This document shows, one piece after another, positions 32,612-44,474 of a stretch of 64,000 bases of DNA. Below the pieces are notes generated by a model. The model had not been told where the DNA came from and did not search any database. It saw only the letters and a program-made list of their open reading frames with translations. The position numbers were made by a program, and so were the translations under genes. Origin of the DNA: Xanthostigma xanthostigma (taxonomy: Eukaryota > Arthropoda > Insecta > Raphidioptera > Raphidiidae). The stretch's first letter is position 1. Each line of letters begins with the position of its first letter. The stretch is taken from NCBI GenBank assembly GCA_963575645.1, contig OY754472.1:27901401-27965400 (forward strand). The letters run 5' to 3'.

Positions 32612-33560
32612 TAAAAAAACTTTTTAACAAAAAAATTAAACCGCCGAAAAACTGAAAAGCAAAAAATAATAAATCTTTTTATTTAACTAAGTTCTATCTA
32701 AGTAGTTGAACGTATGTGACAGTCTAGTATATCTAAGTAATTTTGAGTCGGCGTCAACAATCCTTCGCCGAAAAAGCTCTGAGCGTTCACGAAGTTAATG
32801 TCAGCGACAGAGCAACCCGAACGGGCACACACTGAGGGCACACTTCTTTGCGAGTGGTCGTGTGGAGAGCGCATATTTGGAATGTTAATGTTTATCGCTG
32901 GAGATTTTTGTTAATTTGATTTGGTTATTTCTTTTAGTGATCTTTGTTCATTGATTGTTTGACGCCGACTCAAAATTACTTAGATATACCAGACTGTCAC
33001 ATACGTTCAACTACTTAGATAGAACTTAGTTAAATAAAAAGATTTATTATTTTTTGCTTTTCAGTTTTTCGGCGGTTTAATTTTTTTGTTAAAAAGTTTT
33101 TATTTTAAAATTTTTTGTGGCTATATAATTTATAATTGTAATACACAACTCAGCATGAAAATCTGTGAGTGAACAATAAATCAACCCTATTTTCCTACCC
33201 TTAGGGTAGGAATTTTTTTCCAAATTTATATGGGACCAGCTTCGGGGTATACCCTTTCCAATAAAAAAAGAATTATCAAAATTGGACTACTCTGTAAAAA
33301 GTTATGTGTGGTCATTTACAATCAGTGAGTGAACAATCAATCATCCCCTGTTTTCCTACCCTTAGGGTTGGAATTTTCTTACGAAATTTATATGGGACCA
33401 GCTTCGGGGTATACCCTTTCAAACAAAAAAATAATTATCAAAATCGGACTACTCTCTAAAAAGTTATGCGTGGTCATACATAAATAAAAAAAAAAAAAAA
33501 AAAAAAATATACGCGTCGACTTGAGAACCTCCTCCGTTTTTGTTTTTCGTCGGTTAAAAA
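32612..33560. mobile_element. Element with internal palindrome and GAGAACCTCCTCCG tail (copy 2)
   Basis: Same order as 19371-20338 and nearly identical: mirrored AACCGCCGAAAAACTGAAAA arms, two direct units with GTGAGTGAACAATAAATC, an A-rich tract, and the tail ending TTTTTCGTCGGTTAAAAA. It begins about 45 bp after the copy-2 palindromic element. Confidence 0.8.
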
Positions 33561-33589
33561 ATAAAAATATATTAAGCCCCATGGCAGGA

Positions 33590-34065
33590 CCGAACCCACT
33601 TCTGTAAAGAGTTCTCGTAACACGTTTTTAATTTTTTTCCATTTGGCCACTTAGAAGTTTCACTTCTGCAATACGTTCTCGCAACACATTTTTAATTTTT
33701 TTTCCCTTCATCCACTTAGAAGTTTCCCTTCTATAATGCGTTTTCGTAACACATTTTTAATTTTTTTCATTTGTCCACTTAGAAATTTCACTTCTGTAAT
33801 GCGTTCTCGTAACACATTTTTATTTTTTATCCTCTTGTCCTCATAGAAGTTTCACTTCTGTAATGCACTTCTGTAACACATTTTAAATTTTTTTTTCATT
33901 TGGGCACTTACAAGTTTCACTTGTGTAATGCGTTTCTGTACCACATTTTAATTTTTTTTTTCCATTTGGCCACTTAGAAGTTTCACTTCTGTAAGGCGTT
34001 CTCGTAACCCATTTTTAATTTTTTTCCATTTGTCCTCTTAAAAGTTTCACTTCTCTTATTAATCA
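33590..34065. repeat. Minisatellite, about 64-bp unit, about seven copies
   Basis: Units read approximately CACTTCTGTAATGCGTTCTC, then GTAACACATTTTTAATTTTT and CCATTTGGCCACTTAGAAGT. They drift in the T-run length and at several positions. No coding frame. Confidence 0.85.
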
Positions 34066-34404
34066 TTATTTTATTTTGTACAAAAATAAAACAAAAAAAA
34101 ACAATATCTGTTTGGAAACATTTCATTCAAAAATTGTCTGACTGGTATGACGTATGCGCGTTGATAAATCAGTGACCCAATGTCTTTACGTTCAACACGA
34201 ATATAGGCGGATATATTTGATCTCGCACCACATTTAAGTATTTTTGGGAATTTAATGTCCCATTAATAAAAAAAGTACGATTAAGTATGTTGTAATCATT
34301 TGAATATTTTCTTCGGGAGTAATATACACATTCATTTTGCAAAAGAATATTATCTGTCAAATTGAAAAACAAGATTTCAAGGCTGACTTTGATCCAGTCA
34401 TTTT

Positions 34405-35064
34405 ACCATTCCAACCCACAATTAGTGGGGAATGGTACTAGTTTAGGTCAAAAATCACTTTTCAAAAATTTTACCATATCTTTCCGTTTTGAGGTCCCCC
34501 GAATCCAAAAAACATATTTTTGAAAAAACTCTGTGCGTCTATTAGTCTGTGTCTGTGGACACGATACAGGTCAAACGGATAAGCGGATTGAAACCAAATT
34601 TTGGGAGGATGTTTGGTATGCAAATATGAAGAGCCCTATTGTTTTTGGGGAAAATCGGCGCATGCGCAGAAGAGATATTTGCTAAAACGGTATTTTTTAT
34701 ATAATAATGGTGTACTTTTCATAACGGCTTATTATTCTATTTATTTTTTCATGATAGCTTTGTTAAAAAAATTTTTTTGTAAACTTTATAGTTTCGGTAA
34801 TATTTTGAAAATAAAAAAAAAATCATCCGCTCTTTTGTTTTATGGATCTGTCAGAAATAAACTAGTTAGGCATGCTTTGATTAATTTTTACATGTCGTGG
34901 AACATACTATGTAGGTAACCGTGGCAACGTATATTTAATATCATATTGAATACTAGCCATTACCCGCGTCACCTCACGCGATATCAGAAATTTTATTTTC
35001 TATATTATAATCAAATGTCAACATTTTTGAAGTTGGAATGGTCCCGTCGCCCAATTGGCTGGAT
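34405..35064. mobile_element. ACCATTCCAAC-end element (copy on + strand, near complete)
   Basis: Same order as 2409-3048: left end ACCATTCCAACCCACAATTA, internal GGCGCATGCGCAGAAGAGAT, right end GTTGGAATGGTCCCGTCGCC followed by CAATTGGCTGG. The frame 34601-34918 lies wholly in the repeat. Confidence 0.8.
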
Positions 35065-35464
35065 TTTTTTCCCAATGTTAATTTCCCTATGTGCACCTTA
35101 CGTGTTTACATACTGTATAAGGCGCTTTAGCTTACGCTATTCGCGCCTAAAAAGGCAGGCAAGACCAGTAGAACTCGCGCCCTGAGTGTTCCGTACCGTT
35201 ATTTCATAAAACAGAAATTTATGATTTTCGGATTTTTTCTTTACTTGTGCTATGCAACTTTTTTTCGCGCCAAACAAGATTCTAGGTTAACGGGAAACAA
35301 AGTTTTTGATAAGTGCGTCAATTTAAAAAAAATAATCAAGTGAGTTGCAAGTCTAAAAATAAAAAATATAAATAATATAGTATATTGTGCGACTAGTGAG
35401 AGAAGGAGAAGATTCCATGAGCGTAAAACGCACGCGAGTGGAATATTCTCCTACGATCAATGGT

Positions 35465-35833
35465 CGCACATAATACTTTATTCAACTAGCAGGAGTAATA
35501 TGTAATCGGGGCCCTGATAAAAGAGGGAAAAATAATAAATCACTTCATTGATTGACGTACCCAACGTCAGTGTATAAACACAAGATTGCCATGACTTTCG
35601 CTGAATTGCGATGCTGTTTTCATATATAAAATACCACCTACCACGTTCCTATTGGTCCAGAAGCTGCGTGCAGTTTTTTTTCATTATTTCACGCTTGGGC
35701 TTGCTACTGAGTTTCTATTGGTCCAGAAAATTCATTATTACACTCTACGCGTCAACATGAAGTAATTTATTATTTCTCCCGAGTTTAACAGGGCCCCGAA
35801 ATTACATATTACTCACGCGTGTTGAATAAATCA
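35465..35833. mobile_element. Inverted-repeat MITE with GGGGCCCTG blocks
   Basis: TTTATTCAACTAGCAGGAGT at 35470 and the block CGGGGCCCTGATAAA mirror GTTTAACAGGGCCCCG and ACTCACGCGTGTTGAATAAA ending at 35831. Arms are about 85 bp. Target duplication not resolved. Confidence 0.65.
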
Positions 35834-35989
35834 AATTATTTGCAAATCTAAAAACAAAAAAGATAATTGTATCGTTCAGTAATCGATCACAGGGCGTCCG
35901 CGTGACAGACAGTAATCTACAACTGAACCCCCGTCGCTCTTAAAAGCTTGCTGCTAACACTGCATTACTAAGAGCTGTTACTGTTTTTC

Positions 35990-36545
35990 TGTAAGCTTTC
36001 TAAATTTCAAAAGTATATCAAAGAATTCGATTTTTGCAATTTTTTCAAGGCATATCCCTTTAAAAAAATTCGTTTTTTGACAAAAAGCGAAATATTTTGG
36101 AACTTTAGCAAAATCATCATGCTTAGGGAAAAAAATACGCTTAATCCAATGAACACAAACAAACGTCTGTATGACTTTTGGCTTATAAGCTATTTGCGTT
36201 TAGTTTTCAGAAAATCATATAAAACCTCCGAATGGCCGTAGTTTCCAAACTAAAAGAGATACAGACGTTTGCTTACGCTCATTGAATTCAGCGTATTTTT
36301 TTCTGTAAGCATTCTCAATTTCAAAAGTATTTTAAAGAATTCGATTTTTGCAATTGTTTCATGGCATACTCCTTTAAAAAAATGCGAATTTTGACGAATC
36401 TAAATCTTTCGGAACTTTGGCAAAATCGTCATGCTTATAGAAAAAAACACGCTGAATCCCAGCATGGTCGTAAAACGTCGTTTCGAGCTAAAAGAAATAG
36501 TATTGAACTATCCCCCATCTCCCTTTACAAGTAACGCCACCGTCA
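35990..36545. repeat. Partial copy of the interior of the 44475 hAT element
   Basis: Two successive units of TTTTTCTGTAAGCNTTCT and GAATTCGATTTTTGCAAT, plus ACAAACGTCTGTATGACTTT and CAAGTAACGCCAC, match 44570-45045. The GATGGCGAACCT ends are missing here. Confidence 0.65.
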
Positions 36546-37022
36546 AATCATTGCGCATAAATCGCCATATTCACCGAACGTAAGTAGTTATTTGTTCGGT
36601 TCGTTTGTTCTTCAGGTAACCATTCCTCCGAATAAATAGCAATAATTCAATTCACCAACCATAATTATGGTTACTGCAGGAATAAATCTATTTTGTTTTA
36701 CTTCCAGAGTATAAATATTTATTCGTCTGATAAAATAATAATGGCGGCTACATAGATCATAATACTTAACCTATAAACGTAGAGGATTGTATCTGCATTT
36801 TGCTCTTGTGAATTTATTTATGTTGTTTATTAACTTTTAGTGAAGTATATAGTTGTAAAACATTAAAGTTAGTAGAAGCTTTATGTGCAATAGGGTTAGG
36901 ATAAAACATTATTATTTTGTGAATTTTTTTGACGTTTACGCTAACGCCATCAGTCGGGTTTTTGGGTGAACGTGAAAATATTCAACAAAAAGCGCAAGGA
37001 GTATAGTGCAGTGTATATTTAT

Positions 37023-38234
37023 TAGTGATGTGCCGGATCGTTAAAAATGCATATCCGCGGATACGGATCTGAATACGGATATTTGGTTTCAAGATCCGCG
37101 GATACGGATACGGATATTTGGTTTCAAGATATACGGATACGGATCTTAACTTTCTTAGAGTACGCGGCGGTAAATATTCCACATCGGCCTTTGGAAAGAG
37201 ACTGTTATGGGAAAAAGTTATTGACTTCTTTAAGAGTTAACTCTCATAACAGATTGTCTCTTTCCAGAGATCGATGTGCAATATCTAATTATAAAGATAG
37301 TTTTTTATTAGTACCTTTGAGTTATGTACTATTGGTATGGTATACTCACTACGATAAATTTTTGCAATATAAAGGTGCCAAATACGATTTTAAGAAATAA
37401 AATTCCAGCCAATTGGGCGACGAGACCATTCCAACTTCAAAAATGTTGACATTTGATTAAAATAAAGAAAATACAATATCTTATATCGCGTGAGGTGACG
37501 CGGGTAATGGCTAGTATTCAATATGATATTTGCTAATCGTTGCCATGGTTACCTACATAATATGTTCCACCTAATGTAAATATTAATCAAAACATGCCGA
37601 ACTTGTTGATTTCTGACAGATCCATAAAACAAAAGAGCGGCTTATTTTTTTATTTTCAAAATATTTCCGAAACTATAAAGTTTAGAAAAAAAATTTTTTT
37701 GCGAAACTTTCTTGAAAAAATAAATAAAATAATTAAGCCGTTATGAAAAGTATACCATTATTATATAAAAAACACCGTTATAGCAAATATCTGTTCTGCG
37801 CATGCGCCGATTTTCCCCAAAAACAATAGGGCTCTTCATATTTGCATACCAAACATCCTCCCAAAATTTGGTTTCGATCCGCTCATCCGTTTGACCTGTA
37901 TCGTGTTCACAGACTAACAGACGCACAGAGATTTTCCAAAAATATGTTTTTTGGATTCAGGGGACCTCAAAACGGAAAGATATTGTAAAATTTTTGAAAA
38001 GTGATTTTTGACCTAAACTAGTACCATTCCCCACTTGTGGGTTGGAATGGTAAAAAATAATCTGAATGGAATTTAACAGTTTTTCATTATTACCTAATCA
38101 CCTAGGTATATATTATATAAAATTTCATCTATAAATTGAAAATTAATAAGGTAAAAGATCCGCCATAAAACTAACGGATACGGATCTTCTTCTCCCTCGG
38201 ATATCCGCGGATACGGATATCCGGCACATCACTA
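37023..38234. mobile_element. hAT MITE, TAGTGATGTGCCGGAT ends (copy 2), with nested ACCATTCCAAC element
   Basis: Terminal repeats TAGTGATGTGCCGGAT are flanked by perfect ATATTTAT duplications (37015-37022 and 38235-38242). The interior has a hairpin around CTTTGGAAAGAGACTGTTAT and its complement. A 660-bp element of the ACCATTCCAAC family is inserted at about 37395-38055 on the minus strand. Confidence 0.92.
37395..38055 (-). mobile_element. ACCATTCCAAC-end element, nested in hAT copy 2
   Basis: Read on the minus strand it begins ACCATTCCAACCCACAAGTG near 38052 and ends with GTTGGAATGGTCTCGTCGCC at about 37415 and then CAATTGGCTGG. It is younger than the surrounding hAT. Confidence 0.8.
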
Positions 38235-38242
38235 ATATTTAT

Positions 38243-40624
38243 TCTTTAACTAACTTTTCTAATTGCTATTATGCTTGATTAGTTAAAAGTAAATTTTATT
38301 CTAACGAATAAATTTATTCCAAGATTAGTAACTTCTATCTTTAATAACGTTTGGTGAATATGGGCATAAGTCACATGAACGCTACAGGGACGAGTTCATG
38401 TCTTAACCATAATGTTATCGGATTTTGCGTCATGTTATTTCAGTAGTGAGTAGACGCTTGGCTCAGAACAAATTGAATGGTATTTTCAACTTCCAGCAAT
38501 TTGTTAATAATCGTTTTTAATTAATCGGCATCGCGATTCTAGTCTGTCTCAAATAAAAAAAGACAGCATGTCAGGTACATGTGCACTGTGCACGTAACAG
38601 AACAGTCGGCGGTGACTTCTATTTCAATAACCACCTTGTCTCATCCCCTCTACTTTGATCGACCTCCAACCAACATAATATGTTCGCCTACGGTGTACAC
38701 TGTGTATTTCTATAATACACATTTTACACGGTTTGTTGTTGACAGTGTCGACTGAATTGTAGGGTTGAACAAATAATATATCGCATTTTTTGGACTATAA
38801 CACTTTTTTACATAGAAAAATGGACTCAAATTTTGGGTGCGTATTGGTCCGAAGGTAACAAACTTTCAATCGCGATTTCGCGAAAACTAATAATCCGACA
38901 GCACCCACCTTTGGCACATATAAAGAACATTATAATCCCTACTTTCTCTCCAAATTTTAGCGCTCCAGCTCAAAAAATGACGGAGCTATAACCTTTCGAA
39001 AAAACGCCTAATTTTCTGGTTTTTCCTAAATTTCTCAGGACCTAATTATCCGATTAAGACATTCGACCTCTCATTCTGTAGATATTTCAATTCTCCACAA
39101 ACCATTTCATTGGGGCATTCAGATTGCTCCATTAGTTTCAAAGTTACAAGCAAAAAAAGACAAAAATCACTTTTTTTGCAATAAACTGTTGATAACTAAC
39201 TAATGGACCGGAAACTCGAGTGAAAAACATATACCTATTCATCTGCTTATTATCTTTTATATCATCGCACAATCGGTTTGCTACTAGTCTTTATGTCATG
39301 CAAAAATGCTCTACAGCTTGGCCTATAACTATATGTAGGTACAGTGGAAAAGTTGCGGTATGTGCACTTTTGGTTGGAAAAGTTGCGGTATGTGCACTTT
39401 TGGTTTTGCCAACTATTTTTTTTTTCGACTAAAACATAGTAGGTACCTAGTACCTACTGTAATATTATTTCTCAAATTTTAGTTTTTTTGCCGTTCTGTC
39501 GCTGTGGGTCCAGGCCCATATGGCTCCGTGCTAAATCCGGCCCTCTAAGTATAGGTAATCAATTTTATTATCAAAATCTTTGCCTCCAGTCATGTAAAAA
39601 CATAGCCGTTTGAGCCATTACTAAGTTATGGACATCCCTATGTTATGAAGCATCCGAGACGATATCCGAACCATGCGCGCCTAGTCTTTCAACACGCACA
39701 TTGGCATGGCACAACACAGACACAGTTTTCACATTATCATTATTGTTGAACAGATAACAGCAACTCTGCGAATCGAGCAATGCTATTCTAGTTTGTGTCG
39801 TCAAGCAGTTTACGGAGACACGCGCGACAAACTGGCTAGTTGTTGGCTCATCAAATCTCAACATCAACAATATAGTAGTCATAATATCATTTGTGTGCAC
39901 TGTACAGCACAATATTGCATAGTATCCGCGTTATATACAGCCATAGGTGCCTAGATGCCAGTTACGCACTATCAACTGTGTGCTCGACGTCTTTTTCTTT
40001 CGTAATGATAATTTGAATTAATCATTTTGCCGGAGAGTCAATTTGTTTAATTAATTTGAGATAAGTAGTTACTGTATAAAACCACTAAAATTTCTAACTG
40101 AAGTGCGCGTTTTCATTGTTGGTATTTGTTTACTTCGAGTGATTTGATTACACAAATGCTGGCTGTGCATGTACTGTTATATAGTCACATTTTTTTTTGT
40201 TTTGTTTTAAAAGATATTTATAAAAGCGTCGTAGATCGTGAAGTAATATTATGTTCATTTTGATAACTTATAATTTATAAACAAACTGAAAGAGTAGGTA
40301 CAGTAAAAAATTGTGATTCTTAAATCAATTATTTAATAATAAACGATATAAAAAGATAAATTGTATTTTTAATGTCGTAACAGTGATGTAGATTAGGTTA
40401 TCAAATTATTCTTCCGCTTGATCTAATCGATTTTATAACAATTAAAACAGAAATTGTTTCCGATTGTCTTGTTTCTAAAACGCAACAATTACGACAAAAC
40501 TAGGTGCTCTTTTGTTTTTATCGGCCACTGAACTAAAAAAAAGTATTCCGATTATAATTTTGTAATAGTTATCACTTTTTCTTTTACTCATAAACGTGAA
40601 TAATAATTGTGCAGTGCCATACAC
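38243..40624. other. Intron interval upstream of the alternative exon
   Basis: About 38770-38850 (TTTTTTGGACTATAACAC, then ATGGACTCAAATTTTGGGTG) is a fragment of a repeat also seen inverted at 62857-62960. At 39345-39405 a 27-bp unit (around GGAAAAGTTGCGGTATGTGC) is directly duplicated. From about 39,940 to 40,600 I see no repeat. This would be the place for a promoter of the exon at 40625, but I recognise no TATA box or clear initiator. A possible acceptor (TTGTGCAG) lies at 40613. Confidence 0.4.
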
Positions 40625-40757
40625 ATGATGGGGGTATTAATTATGGAAAATGGAAGTATTGGAAATGGGATGCAACGTCCATTTGATTTACCAAACGGTA
40701 TTGAAAAAACTTGGATGCCTCCACCAAAAAAGAAATGGATTAAACATTATTTTCTTG
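40625..40757 (+). CDS. Mnt: Candidate alternative first coding exon of Mnt (no Sin3-interaction motif)
   Basis: The ATG at 40625 opens 44 codons: MMGVLIMENGSIGNGMQRPF, DLPNGIEKTWMPPPKKKWIK, HYFL. It is followed by CTTG/GTAAGAAG, a consensus donor in phase 1. A TAA lies in frame 21 nt upstream, so the ORF starts here (a later Met, at residue 7 or 16, is possible). Joined to 63312 it reads HYFL-E-ESPIHNGH without a stop, the same junction phase used by the SID exon at 24435. The predicted protein would keep the middle region and bHLHZ but lack MSLETLLEAARF. The segment WMPPPKKKWIKHYF is basic and aromatic and looks constrained. I do not recognise it. Codon use is ordinary and the exon is repeat-free. 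Alternatives: the first exon of a nested unrelated gene, or a chance ORF. The join to Mnt is inference from phase, strand and position. Confidence 0.6.
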
Positions 40758-41455
40758 GTAAGAAGTTGTATTTTGTTGACATTTAAGATTTTATTGAAAA
40801 ATCACAATTTTGAATAAAGAACGTTTTCCTTTTTATGGCTAATATTGTTAATATTAATATGGTTATTGGTTAGTTGTGTAAACTTGGCCTTTGGAAATTT
40901 TAAATTGGCAAATCTGTGTAAACATAATATTTATACTTCTTACATGTGTGCCAAATATTCTTGAGCTATCTGAATTCTGAGACAGTTCGAGTTTTTCACA
41001 AAATATATTGACAACACTTGATATAAATCCATGCATCCGTATACCTATTGTGAATAATTCCAATAAATTCATTGTTGCTTAAGTTTATAGTCAGAGTGCC
41101 CATCTGCAAAAATTTTATTGACACATACTCTCCCCAATTTTCTTTATAGGAAGTTGTGTTTTTGAATTTCCAGTTGATTTTGAATAAGTAAGCTTTCTGC
41201 AAGAATCGCAGAAATATACAATCGGTCCAGTATTGGTCCGGGGTCGATTGCCGATACCCGACCGTTGACAGCTGACCATCGGGGCGACGTAAATTACATT
41301 TTAATTAAAATTTGTTAAAAATGATAAAAATTTAATTTACAGATTACTGGGTGTTAAAAGTTTTAATACGCTTATGGGGAAAAAACCAAACGATAAGGAA
41401 GTTATAAATATTTAACATAATTATATGATTCTAATGAGTAGAGGTTAGTTTAGTT
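40758..41455. other. Intron, repeat-poor
   Basis: From the donor at 40758 to the hAT at 41456 I see no bounded element and no further exon. Confidence 0.5.
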
Positions 41456-41990
41456 CAGTGATTCTCAAAGTGGTCTATATCGACCCCTAGGGGTCGACGA
41501 CAACTTGCAAGGGGTCCATGTCAGGGGAAAAAAATTGGGGGTCCATATGAAATGAAAATGGGGGTCAACGACAGTGAATCTCCTAACAAAAAAAGAAACA
41601 AACTGGACATCGTTAACGGAGGAGATTTAATATTAAATCTAACAATTGATGCCAAATGTTGAAAATTTATTATTAAAGCATCACGTTCATCCCTCACACT
41701 AAAAGCATTTATTTTTTGCTTGGTTATTTTATGTAACAGAAATTAAATTTTAATTTGGTTCGTTTTAATTTGAATCTAATTAATAAATGTATAAAACTAA
41801 ACATTTCACACTACATTTCACTACCGTTATAAATTTAAATCGTTCAAAGTGAGTAACACTATACCGGTTGTCAAAAATACATTTGAAATTAATGAATTTG
41901 CAAAAAGTCAATATCAGATAAGCAGGGATCTACCCAAGACCCAAAAACATGGAAAGTGGTCTACGAGACAAAAAAGTTTGGGAACCTCTG
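41456..41990. mobile_element. hAT MITE, CAGTGATTCTCAAAGTGG / CAGAGGTTCCCAAAC ends (copy 2)
   Basis: 535 bp in the opposite orientation to 25293-25830, flanked by a perfect GTTTAGTT duplication (41448-41455 and 41991-41998). Same internal TCGACCCC-type blocks. No transposase. Confidence 0.92.
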
Positions 41991-42623
41991 GTTTAGTTGA
42001 TTAGTAGGGGTTGAGTTCAAGTAATCATGAAACGACTTAACGAACTTTCAGAATTACGTGGTAATCGACAATAAAAACCAAAATTAGTGGAAGAACCGAA
42101 TTGAAACCGTAGAAAAATTAACAGTTCTAAAATCAGAAAGTTTTTGTATTAGTTTGAAATATTCTTATTACGTGCATTGGTAAGCGATAGATAATAAGTT
42201 GATAACCTTAAGCGGGCCAAAGACAAGGTTATATTTTATACCAACACGTGTATTGACGCAAATTTCGTACCTTGTTGATACAAACAAAAAATCATATCTT
42301 AGCTAAAACTACCCATTCTACATGAATATAAACACCCTATGTGCACGATGCTTTTAATTTTTTTTCCATTTCCCAATTTACCCCCTGAAATTAACATCCC
42401 GAATCAGAGTTCAACTGTTTATGCTTCACTTCTATATTGGGGCTACCACACGATCTCTGGCCAAATTTCAAACGTTTACGTCAAATGGTTCGAGAGAAAA
42501 TCGCCTGTGACAGATGGATGGACGGACGACACCGAAGTGATTGTATAAGTGTTCCATTTTGCACGGAACACTAAAAAAATTAGTGTCCGAGGGTTTTGAC
42601 TGCAGACGATCTGGGATTTTTTT

Positions 42624-43634
42624 TAGTGTCCGACCGAAACTAGTTTTTACGGCCGAAACCGAAACCGAATTTCGGCCTCAGTCTCAGTTTCGGCCGAAAC
42701 CGAAACTTTATGTTTTCGTGGAAAAAAATAAAGTTAACATTATCATAATCAGTCTTTTTTTTAAATTAATCACATATTAATCATTCAGCCTCTGATATTG
42801 TAACTAATCATTAACGTATTGTTGCGTGTCATTGATGGGACGACTATGGAATTCGGTAGAAACTACTAGAAACAACAAGAGTGGAAACAGGTAAAAACAT
42901 CCGACCTGCAAACAATCGCTTGTAGAGATGCCAACACATGTAAAGGAAGGAATCTCGATGCGTTGAGAACATTCTAGAGTCTAGACTCTAGAGCATGGAC
43001 CGAAAACTATAAAAGGCGAGCAGAGTGAGCAAGTCGGTCAGTCAGTTATTGGAGCTGTTCGTGACTTGTGTTGACACAGTGCTCTGGCATTACTATACAT
43101 AAATTATTCAGTTATACTGTGAAAATAAATGAACTTTAGTGAGTGGTTTTACATAAATGATTTATAGTTAATAGACATTAAGTGTGCTGATAAACTTTGT
43201 GTTGTGTTCCTGTGTTGTAAACATTTTGTGTATATAATTTAGTGACTCTATATTCGCTGTTACGTCTTAGTCTTTTATTTTTTATTATTTAGAACTATTA
43301 GTTTTGTTTCTGTTAACATTATTATTTCTGTTAAGTTAAAGAAGTACGCTTTCGTTTGTGTGTTTTACTGTTTTGTTAAACACTTATTATTGTAAATAAT
43401 TAATAATTTTCGCCACGGACTACAGCAGTTTTGTTACAGTATCATATCATTATCAAACTAAAAAAAAAAAAAAAAAACGGGAGCGCGCTGGCATAAAAAA
43501 AGACACTTCGTCGCTCGCAGCTGCACCGCATTTCAGCGCGAAACCTCCCGAATGCCCGAATGTAGTTTCGGTTTCGGCCGGATGGGCAGCCGAAACTAGG
43601 CCGAAACCGAAACCTAAATTTCGGTCGGACACTA
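42624..43634. mobile_element. hAT element with TAGTGTCCGACCGAAA ends, carrying a solo LTR
   Basis: TAGTGTCCGACCGAAACTAG at the left and its complement TTTCGGTCGGACACTA at the right are flanked by ATTTTTTT duplications (42616-42623 and 43635-43642). Subterminal CGAAACCGAAAC blocks are dense. The solo LTR at 42820-43438 is nested inside. Without it the element would be about 390 bp. A possible second, broken end (TTAGTGTCCGAGGG) lies at 42578. Confidence 0.88.
42820..43438 (+). mobile_element. Solo LTR of an LTR retrotransposon
   Basis: It begins TGTTGCGTGTC and ends TTTTGTTACA (TG...CA) with a 4-bp GTAT duplication at 42816-42819 and 43439-43442. A core promoter is visible: TATAAAA at 43008-43014, and an initiator-like TCAGTT about 30 bp downstream, in GGTCAGTCAGTTATTGG. 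Upstream lies a 20-bp perfect palindrome (42973-42992, TCTAGAGTCTAGACTCTAGA) overlapping a GAACATTCTAGA heat-shock-element-like motif (42967-42978). A 4-bp duplication would fit Ty3/gypsy or Copia-like integrases. No internal coding region remains, so it arose by LTR-LTR recombination. Confidence 0.8.
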
Positions 43635-43642
43635 ATTTTTTT

Positions 43643-44474
43643 TATATGATTTGCGAAATTTCCCTAATAACATACTTAAAACCAACACAAATATTCTTTT
43701 TTTTTACGTGATACCGTAGTGAAGACTGTTCGACATCGTCATTAAAAAATTAAATCTAGAGGTAAACCCATATTATTATTGTTTAAAACATCCTTCATAA
43801 AAATGTTTTGCAACGTATCAATTTACATAAAATTCGATTTCCTGATGTCGAAACTCCACACCCAAACGGTAATTCATCGTTATATTTGTTAATAGTTATG
43901 CTTATTCACATAAGTCATCATCTTTGGGAAAATAAGCCCGGCCAGTCATTCTGTTTTTTATTCGCATTGAAAAAGTATCTTGAACTAGTCACGTCTAAAT
44001 TTTCTTCGCGTTTTTACTGCGAATACTTTAAAATGCGCCGTTTACAAAGATTATTTGTTTATTTCACCGGCTTCTAAAGTCTAAAAAAAATCATGCCTTC
44101 CGAATCGGATCCTGTATTAAGTTCACTGTACAATGACCTAAAAATGCGTGTCTATAAAACAGGCTAAAGTGGTTGTACTGTCGATGTACTCGGATGAAAT
44201 GTTGAGCGAGGGGGGATATAATATTCGCAACAAAACGTGTTGTACGGGGAATTATATACTTCAAGGCAACGTGTGTTTTACCTTTTCTCTCTGTCTTTTC
44301 ACTCACTGGACGGATGCGTCGTTTCACTTCCTAACATTACAAAATAATGGGAGTTGTTATAAATCCAACACGTGCTTTATCTTCTCACTTGTAGCAAGAA
44401 TAGTTTGCTGGGCTAATTTGTCATTTAGCCCATGCCAACCTTTGAATTTGAAAGACTTGATAAAGACTATAGAC
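43643..44474. other. Intron, nothing recognised
   Basis: No bounded repeat. Overlapping open frames on both strands (43808-44077, 44091-44327, 44148-44480) show no family resemblance and no consistent splice context. Confidence 0.4.

Noticed and set aside
33590-34065. CRISPR-like spacing of repeats
   Set aside because: Direct tandem units without unique spacers, in a eukaryotic intron: a minisatellite.
42820-43438. Idea that this is a heat-shock gene promoter
   Set aside because: TG...CA ends and a 4-bp duplication show it is a solo LTR; no heat-shock protein ORF follows.
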